Shown here: positions 46,901 through 55,900 of the stretch, piece by piece
Layout of the letters: each line of letters begins with the position of its first letter
Numbering within the stretch: position 1 is the stretch's first letter
Assembly (NCBI GenBank): GCA_023053685.1
Contig: JALIGW010000005.1
Span: 53,218,742-53,282,741 of the forward strand
Direction: 5' to 3'
Length of the DNA: 64,000 bases
Source of the DNA: Diadophis punctatus similis
Taxonomy: Eukaryota > Chordata > Lepidosauria > Squamata > Dipsadidae
Notes under the pieces: model-generated
Databases searched by the model: none
What the model saw: the letters and a program-made list of their open reading frames with translations, nothing else
Told to the model about the DNA's origin: nothing
Translations under genes and position numbers: made by a program

Positions 46901-49900
46901 ATTTGATCAACTTTCTTTTCAAGAGGAAGAGGCTTCCCATTATGGAAGTTGGTAAGAATTACTGCAATCATAGTAAGTGTTTTGCCCTAAAATACATTAA
47001 ACAATTAGTTAGCATTTTTTTTCATACAAGCAGAGTTGGAATCAGCTTTTCAGGTCTCTTGAGTCCAACCCATGTACAGCTAAGAGTCCAAATTAAAGTA
47101 TTCTTGACAGATAACTAGCCACATCCTCATGCAAAATACTTACCAGTCCCATATCATCTGCCAATATTCCTCCGAGCACATTTTCTGGTCTATTTCTTTC
47201 AGCAAAATGTATAATTGTATTGTAGAATAAGTTATTTCGCTCTTCCCAAAACGGAGGAAGATCGTTATTGTTCTCTCGCAAAATCATCCAAGCTAAAGCT
47301 TGCTTCTGGTGTGGCAGTAAAGGAGTCAAAACAGCCTAGAAAACAAATATTCCATTTTAAATATTTCTTCAGAGAAAAAGCTACAACTTGCAGCTCTTCA
47401 TTTTTCACTGTTATTTTCTACCTTTTTATCTGACTTATTTACAACTAATTAATGATTTCATTCATTGGCAACAAGGTAATGGGCCAGCCACTTCTCTCAG
47501 CCCTAGGAAGAAAGCAGTGGCAAATCATCTCCAAAAATCTTGCCAAGAAAACAGCAGACACACGTTAGGCTGTTGCTAGCAGTCAAAACTGACCAGAAGG
47601 CATCCCCTTTCCCCAAAGTGATGTATGCAATACAGCATTAACCACTGTCACTTATTCAAATTACATACCTTTGCTGCTTCCATTTCAAAGGTCTTATCTT
47701 CTTCTTTCAGGTCTTCAAAAAGTTTGTCAAATTCAGTTTTAAGCTACAATGTAGGATAATATACAAATAGCCTTATAATATCTAGTTTATATTATTACTT
47801 CACACAATAAAATGCACTCAAACATATTCAACATTTTTTATATTTTAAAGAAGCGTTAACAGGTTTATATTACACACTGCTTTTTTCACTTTACATGGTA
47901 AAGTGAGACTGAGGTAAGGAAAACAATACATTAAAATTGTAAATTAAAGTAACAATGGGCAGCTTTATCATACTAGAAACTGTAATTTCAAATCTACTGG
48001 GGACAATTTTTCCAGGCCAAAGGCGAGATGGATGGACACAAACATTATTAGGGGTCACAATGTTCCTTATCAGAACAAAGTAAACCCTACCATCCTCGAC
48101 CAAACTCTATTCACTTACTGACTGACATTGTTTTCTTCAGATAGAGGCAGAGCAATGTGGTGTGACTATTCCATGCCTTTCATTGGTCAAAGAAAGAAAG
48201 GGAAATGATATTGCAACCAGCAGACTTGACATTCCCTGTCCTACTTCTTCTAGCACACTATAAAGCCACCTACACAGTAACTCAAGAGTTGCTTGGCTCC
48301 AAGACTATGATTGTGCAGTGGTTAGAATGCAATATTGCAGACTGATTCTGCCCACTGCCCGGAGTTTGATCCTGAGCAGCTCACGTTTGACTCAGCCTTC
48401 CATCTTTCCAGGGATGATAAAATGAGAATTCAAATTGTAAGGGACAATATGCTGACTCTGTAAACCGCTTAGAGACTGCTGTAAAGCACTATAAAGCGGC
48501 ATATAACTCTAAGTGCTATTGCTATTACAATTCTTATAACAAGCATGAGTAGTGATACCTGTTCAGTTGTCATTTGGATAGCACCATGGCTTGGAGCATT
48601 GTAACGTGTTCTACCTCTGCCAGATGTCCTGCCAGTCTCAAAACCAAACTCTGAAACTAAATGCCATTGAAAATATGAGAACTAGTAAATGTTTGGATGT
48701 TAATATTGAGCTTTTTTTATTTACATGAGAAAATCCTTCATATCTTGATGATGATAAGTTTTAACTTACATTTTCCTGGAGGTGCTAACTTTAATCCATG
48801 CATTTTTAGTCTGTCTAGAAGCACTTGCTTATTCTCTTCTTTTCCCCAAAAGCTCAATTCCACTGGCATAGTGAAAACATTACCTGCTCCACGAGGAACA
48901 ACCCTGAGAGAGAAAAAAATAGCAATGATATTATATTACATGTTTGTCTTTCCCTTTGTAGAAAGAGCTCAGGAAAACATACATTAGGACTGTGCTAATC
49001 ATTCAAAGGAGGTGCATTAGGTATGTGGGAGCACTTGCAAAACTTATTAAACTGTTAAAGCAGCATATTAACACTTCTTTCAAAAGGATTTACAAAGCTC
49101 TAGAAAACATATTTATCCTCCCTTATGCTCCTTTTTTATTATTTCAAGCACAATGGAACAGGTTGAGAAATAGTGACTTGCACAATGTTATCACAAGCTT
49201 AATTACTGGCTAGCTATTGGAATCCAGATTATACCATTCTAGTTTGATATTTAAGGCTGTTCTCCAAAAATAAATATTATACATTCCAGCAAATATTTCC
49301 TGGATAGTGTAAAAAAAAACAGTAATGAGAAAGGAATTAGCAGATAAAGGGGAAAACTAATATCATAATTGAATTTTTTTTTAATAACAAACTTCCATGC
49401 AAAATGGAGGAGTATTATATAAATCACCTGAACAAAATGATACACACTAATAAACTAATTTAGTTAATTACAACATTATATTTCTATACAACTTAAAAGT
49501 ATTCAACTTATACCTTCAAAAGGACAGAAAAGTCAGTGACCAAAATAATGAAATGCAAAAATCAACAAATGACAGCAGAAACAATGGAAATAAATCTTGC
49601 TTTTAATCGCTAAAATTAATTCTGCAATGTTTAATAGATAGAACTTACAAAGTATTTTATAGACAATCAAAATGTCATTGATATAACATTTTATTATGCC
49701 ACATGATCACATTTTATCATATGTACATCATACGAACACACACATAATAAACATGTACAAAATGACCCTATAAATCCATGATGGTGAACCTATGGCACAC
49801 TTGCCAGAGATGGCACACAAAGCCCTCTCTGTGGGCACATGCGGCGTCACCAGCTGCTCTTCTGGTTTCCGGCGCACATGTCAGCTTGTCTTCACGGGTG

Positions 49901-52900
49901 CTAGGGCGCCAAAAAACAGCCAAAAAAAACGGTTTTTCGGGCCGTATTTAGCCTGAAAAACAGCCCCGAAAACGGCCTGAAAACAGGCATGTGCGGGCCG
50001 GCCAACTGGTCTTCGGGTTTCCGGCGCTCCGGCACACGTACATGCACGTGTTTTCCGGTTTGGGCACTCGGTGCCGAAAAGGTTCGCCATCACTGCTTTA
50101 AACCAACAGCTAGCATGTCTCAAAGGTGGTTTTTCAAAAGGCAACAGAACTGGGGGTTTTTTCCTTGAGGAAGATGACATTCTGCTTCTCAACAAAGAAG
50201 CTTCAGCAGTTCTGAGAGGGGGTGTATGTGTGGAAGGATTCTATTTCTTTACAGTCACCTGAGCTTTAGTATTCTCTCTCAGAGCCATTGAGGCCACTTG
50301 AGGGTTTGTTTATCTGTGTCCTCAGAGTCACCCAAATCTGAGTGCAAATGGGTGTGGAATCTTCTTGGAATTGCTGAAAGGACAGAGATGGTTAAGTGAT
50401 GGATGGATGGATGGAATTAGAGATGGGTGGGGTGTTATCGGTATTTTATCCCTTTATGATCTGTCTACAACACAATCTTTGCAGCAGTTCCAAGAAGATT
50501 CCACACCTATTTGCACTCAGATTCAGGTGACCCAGAGAACACAGATCAACCCTCAAGTGGCCTCAAGGGCTCTTAGACAGAGTGCCAACAACCAGATGGA
50601 TGAAGACCAAATGATTGCAAATAAATATAATCCTTCCATCCACCCCGTTAAAACTCATGAAGCTTCTTAGAGAAGTGAAATGTGTCATCTTCCTCAAGGA
50701 AAAAACATGGTCTAATTGCCTTTTGAAAAAGCACGGTTGATATAACCATGACCTGAATGATTGAGAATCTCCACTGACAACAGATAGCATAAACTGGAAT
50801 TTTTCTCTTCATTTAGAAACTACACTAAATATAAATATCCAATATTTAAATATTTAAACTATTTAAATATTTAAACTAACTAAATATTTAAACTAGTAAT
50901 TAGCTTAAAGGTGCAATAAGAAGGCTTCCATTGCTGAAACAATAACTTCTTTTCTGTTTTGCCATGTTTAACTACTCAATTGCTGATCAAGAACGTTATT
51001 TTATTTTGGGAGAAAATAGTATTCAAAATGAATTCTTACCCTTCCACTACTGCCAATTTGTTGTCCATGATATAAGCCAAGCAAGCTGCCAGTTCTTTTT
51101 TTATATGGCCTACTTGATCACCATTCACATTGTTTACTTTTACAGCATTCTTATCATATGGATTATTAGGTTCTCGCTGGAGAGCCACCATTTCATTATT
51201 ATTGACCTGTAAAATTAACATTTGCAATTAAACCAGTAACAAAGGCTGCTAAACTATTCTTAAACATGTTTAGCCAAAACAGTTTTATCTTTAAATAATA
51301 GATTCTATCCAAAAGGCCCTACTCTTGGCTATTCTTCGCCATTCAATCTAATTTGTGGGATCACAAACAGGACCTTGAAAGCTTATTTTACTTCATGGGA
51401 TTAGTGATACGGGGAAGCAGTGCTTAATTTCTTAGGCTTTGTAGATTACTGTTAACATTTAAATTAATAGCTGGTTTTCTTGATATTATTTGCATGTTAA
51501 AATGGGAATAATCTGAACAGTTTTTCAAACAATTACTGATAAGCACACAAATTTTGGTTCACATATAACATTAAGCTAGTTTAATCACTATCTACTGATT
51601 TATATAGCATACTATACCATAAATTACAAGCCGTATTTACTGGTTTCATACAATACAATAAATCCAAATTAAACATTCTACACCAGGGGTGTCAAACTCT
51701 CAGCCGGTGGGCTGGATGAGTCATGTGATGGCCACGCCCATCCCATTTAGTGAAGGAGGAGAAGTTGCATATCACATGACATGTCGTCGCAAGTTTGACA
51801 CCCCTGTTCTACACCATGTAGTGGCAATGCAGAAGACAATTATTACTGTAAGGAGTTAGTGCCATATTTCTCCTTCACATTAAGAAAAGTCTGTAAGTTT
51901 AGAGCTCATTCTGAACTAGCCGGCTTGTTTTTCACTCTTGCTTGCTGAACAAAGGAAAAGGGGAGGTAGGAGGGAAAGGAAACCTTCACATAACTTCAAA
52001 GATTTTCCTGCCATGAAACTCTCTGACTTTTGATTGTCATCCCAGAGTCATATGCTAGTCAGGTCAAGTCTTGCAGTTTCCTGACCATAGCAGGGCCACG
52101 AAATCATGATGCCAACTTTTGATAAAAACTGTGGGGTTGTTGCTATTTGTTGGCAGCTTCTGCAGAGAACCCAGTGAGCATTGCTATGGAAACTAACTCC
52201 CCATGGGGTATCTCTGCTGCTGTTACTAAGGAGTTCCTGGCAGCCTTGGTGTCATCTTTCCTTTGCATGTATGCTATTCATGCTATGCTTTTAGCCAACA
52301 ATCAAGCTTAAAATCCCTTCATTTATTGGATTGTTCATTGTCTCTGAATCCAAAAGAATCAATTGTCTGGGCACCTGATCACTGTCCTGACACTTGGCAA
52401 AACACACCATAGCTTTGTCTGGTCTATGAACTGATCCAGTGTTTTAAGATATTTTTAAAAAACAGGGTTCATATCATCAGTTTTCATCATTCTGAACTTA
52501 CCACACCAGTATAATACTGTAAACCAACCACATTTCCTCGCAAAATTCCAAATAACACCGCTGAATCTATATCTTCATCAATCCCTGAAGTACCGGTAAC
52601 AATTCCCAAATCTTCTAAGCTGGGATAAAATTCACGGGTAAAAACATTGTAATGCCTGTCTCCATACAAAGCAGGATCCAATTCCCACGAGAAGTCTCTA
52701 TATATATAAAAAAAGAGGGTGGGGAGCAGAGGAGTTAAAGCAATTTTTATGTAGGAAGTTATTTTAGGTCAGCGGTGTCAAACTGAATTTCTTCGAGGGC
52801 TGAATCAGCATTGTAGTTCTCCACGGGCCGGCGGGTGGTGTGGGGAGACGGTACAGACGCCTCCTGCAGCGCTTTGCTGCCAAAAACAGGCCGTGTGGAG

Positions 52901-55900
52901 GTCCCACAAGGCCAGTTTTCAATCAGCAGAGGCACCACAGACTGGTCCTTTGATATTTCTAGGCCGGTCCCGCGGGTCAGATTTAAACACACCTGTGTTC
53001 AAGGTTTGAATTTGAGAACTTTTTAAAAGCAAACACAATTACTTGGCTAATTTATTTCAAGCAGTCCATTACCAAGCAATCCCTCCGTTAATCATTCTCG
53101 TTATTAGATAATTAAATTAGTAATTAGATTTATTTTTCTCCAAGTACCTTACCTTGTTTTACAGGAAATTAAAGTTAGGCCATATCACTACTTGGATAGG
53201 AGACCACCATGGATTTCCAGGCAAAAGGATAGGTGCCTATGTACCGTATTTTTCAGAGTATAAGACGCACTGGAGTATAAGACGCACCTTAGTTTTTGGG
53301 GAGGAAAATAGGGGGGGGGAAATCTACCTACCAGGTATTCATCTGGCTAGCATCCTTAGTCTGGTCAGCTTCAGCACATTATTTTATCCCCTGGTTAGGG
53401 CTGAAAAAACTTTTTTCGGAGGGAATAGCAATGAAAACAAGCCTGCAAAGACTTAGGGCTGGAAAAAAACTTCTTCTGAGGGAGTAGCAATGAAAAAATC
53501 TTGCAAGCTGTGAAGATTGTTAGCACCTCGTTAGGGCTGGGGAAAAAAGCTTCAAAAAAGCTACATTCGGAGTATAAGACGCATCCAAATTTTCAGCCTC
53601 TTTTAGGGGGGAAAGGTGTGTCTTATATTCCAAAAAATACGGTATGTGCATGTGTGTAGTAGCTTAGTCTAGGACAGTGATGGCAAACCTTTTTTGGTTC
53701 GCGTGCCAAAAGGGGGGGGGAATGCGTGCGATCACATGTGCGTGCCCACGCCCATAATTCCATGCACCCCCGCACATGCGCGCATGACACCCCTGGTCCC
53801 AGCATGCAATGGCACGTCCATTTTTTGCTCTCCCCAGGCTCCAGAGCCTTCCTAGGAGCCTGGGGATGGCGAAAACGGCCTTCCCCACCCCCTATGGAGG
53901 CTGGAAACAGCCTGTTTCCCGACTCCCAGTGGGCCCAGAAGCCCCGAAAATCAGCCGGCTGGTGCACACATGCACGCCAGACCTGAGCTCGCGTGCCCAC
54001 CGATATGGCTCCGCGTGTCACTTGTGGCCCCCGTGCCATAGGTTCGCCATCACGGGTCTAGGATGTCTAGTCTAGTTGTACCATTTCTAATTTTCACAAC
54101 TGACCCAATTTTATGACCTTGTTTGCAGTGGGCATTAAATGGTCAATGCGGTAATTAAGAAAATGCCATAATCATTAACAAAACCAATCGTTCAATATGA
54201 GAATAGTTTTGCCAAAAACTAGAAGCAAATGGTTTATGGCAAAACTATCATTTAAAATTCAATTATGTGACTGCAATATGCTGCAAACAGCCTTAAATGC
54301 AGCCCAGCTGCTGAATGTCCAAAGAATGGTCATGTGACTGGTATGTGTGTTGGAACTTGAATTCGGATCATAAACGCCCCAAGGGAGATATCTACCTGTA
54401 GAACTGTTGTTCCCAGTTGCTGCTCTGTGAACATCCTAAACAAACCAAAATCCAAAAAAAAAAAAAACCTCCCACCCCACTAGGGAATTCTGGAAGCTTG
54501 ACACTCAGACAAATCAGCCATCAACACATAGAAATAAACCACATTTACACACCATTCAAGAGAAAATAAAAAGATAAGGAAACAAAAAGACCAGACTACA
54601 TGCTCTGCAGCAGTCAACTCAACACCCAGATAAGTAGAGATTAATACCAAACAATCAAGAAGAAAACAATATCCTAATCAAGAAATTACCAAAAAGAAAA
54701 CCCCATCCATACCAATACTAACAGGAGAAACTATTACAATATATAGTATATAAACCCCACATTCACTAGCACTCTGATGGAGTTGGGTAACTTTCTCTTT
54801 TCGCTATATACAAAATTGTGAACTGAGCAAGCAGGCTAAAAAACAATGCACTGTCATAAAAACTCTAAGATTATACAATTCAGCATAAATTGTATGCTAA
54901 ATTACATAAAATTACAAATTGTATGCTAATGCAACTGCTACATGTTCAACTGACACAAGTTTCAACCCTTTTCTATAAATGCAACAGGGAAAAATACAGA
55001 AAGTGTTAACAGCTAGACAGTAGATAAACCATTTGCTCAATCTCACTTTTTTTTTAAAGTCCATTGTTTCCTTAAAAATTCGGGGGGAGATTTAAAAATC
55101 TTATAAGCATCTCTGTTATGTGTTTCCCAGTCACTCTGGGCTGTCTCAGGTTTTATCTCTTTCTCTACCTTTTAACAACATGAACATGCTGGGAAAAATA
55201 ATGCATTGATTTGGAGCACTGATGACACTCAGAAAAAAATCTAGTTGTGAGTATGTGGATATCTATGGAAACTCTCAGTCATCCAGGTCATGGTTGTCCC
55301 AAAGGTACATTTTTTAAAAAAAGCTACTTTCTTCTTGAAGACATTTCACTTCTCATCTAAGAAGCTTCTTCAGTTCTGAACTGAATGGTGGAAGATGGAA
55401 GGATTTATATTCTTTGCAGTCATTAGCAATCTTTCTGAGAATAGTTAAGGCCACCTGCAGGTTCACCTGAATAATGCAAATGGTTTGGAACCTTCTTGGA
55501 ATTGCTGAAAGGGTTGTGTTATAAACACTCCCACTCTGTTGAGAGGGCTGTTCAATCTTATTGTAAATGGTCTCTTTGACCCCTCTTTCAAACCATCTCT
55601 GTCCAGAATATGGACTTTGCTGTCTTCAAAAGCGTGACCTTTTGTCTTTCAAATACAAATGGACTGCTGAATCTTATCCTGGTGGGTTTGCTTCCCTATG
55701 TTGTGCCATGCGCTTGTGAAGTGGTTATGTTTGTCTAATGAGCAGATCTGTACATTGTACTGTATATATTTTGCTTTTTTTGGTTCTCATCCAAAAAGCT
55801 TCTTTGGTTCTGAATGAATGGTGGAGGGTCCCTTTCAGCAATTCCATAAGGATTCCACATCCATTTGCACGGATTCAGGTGACCCTGAGGGCACAGATAA

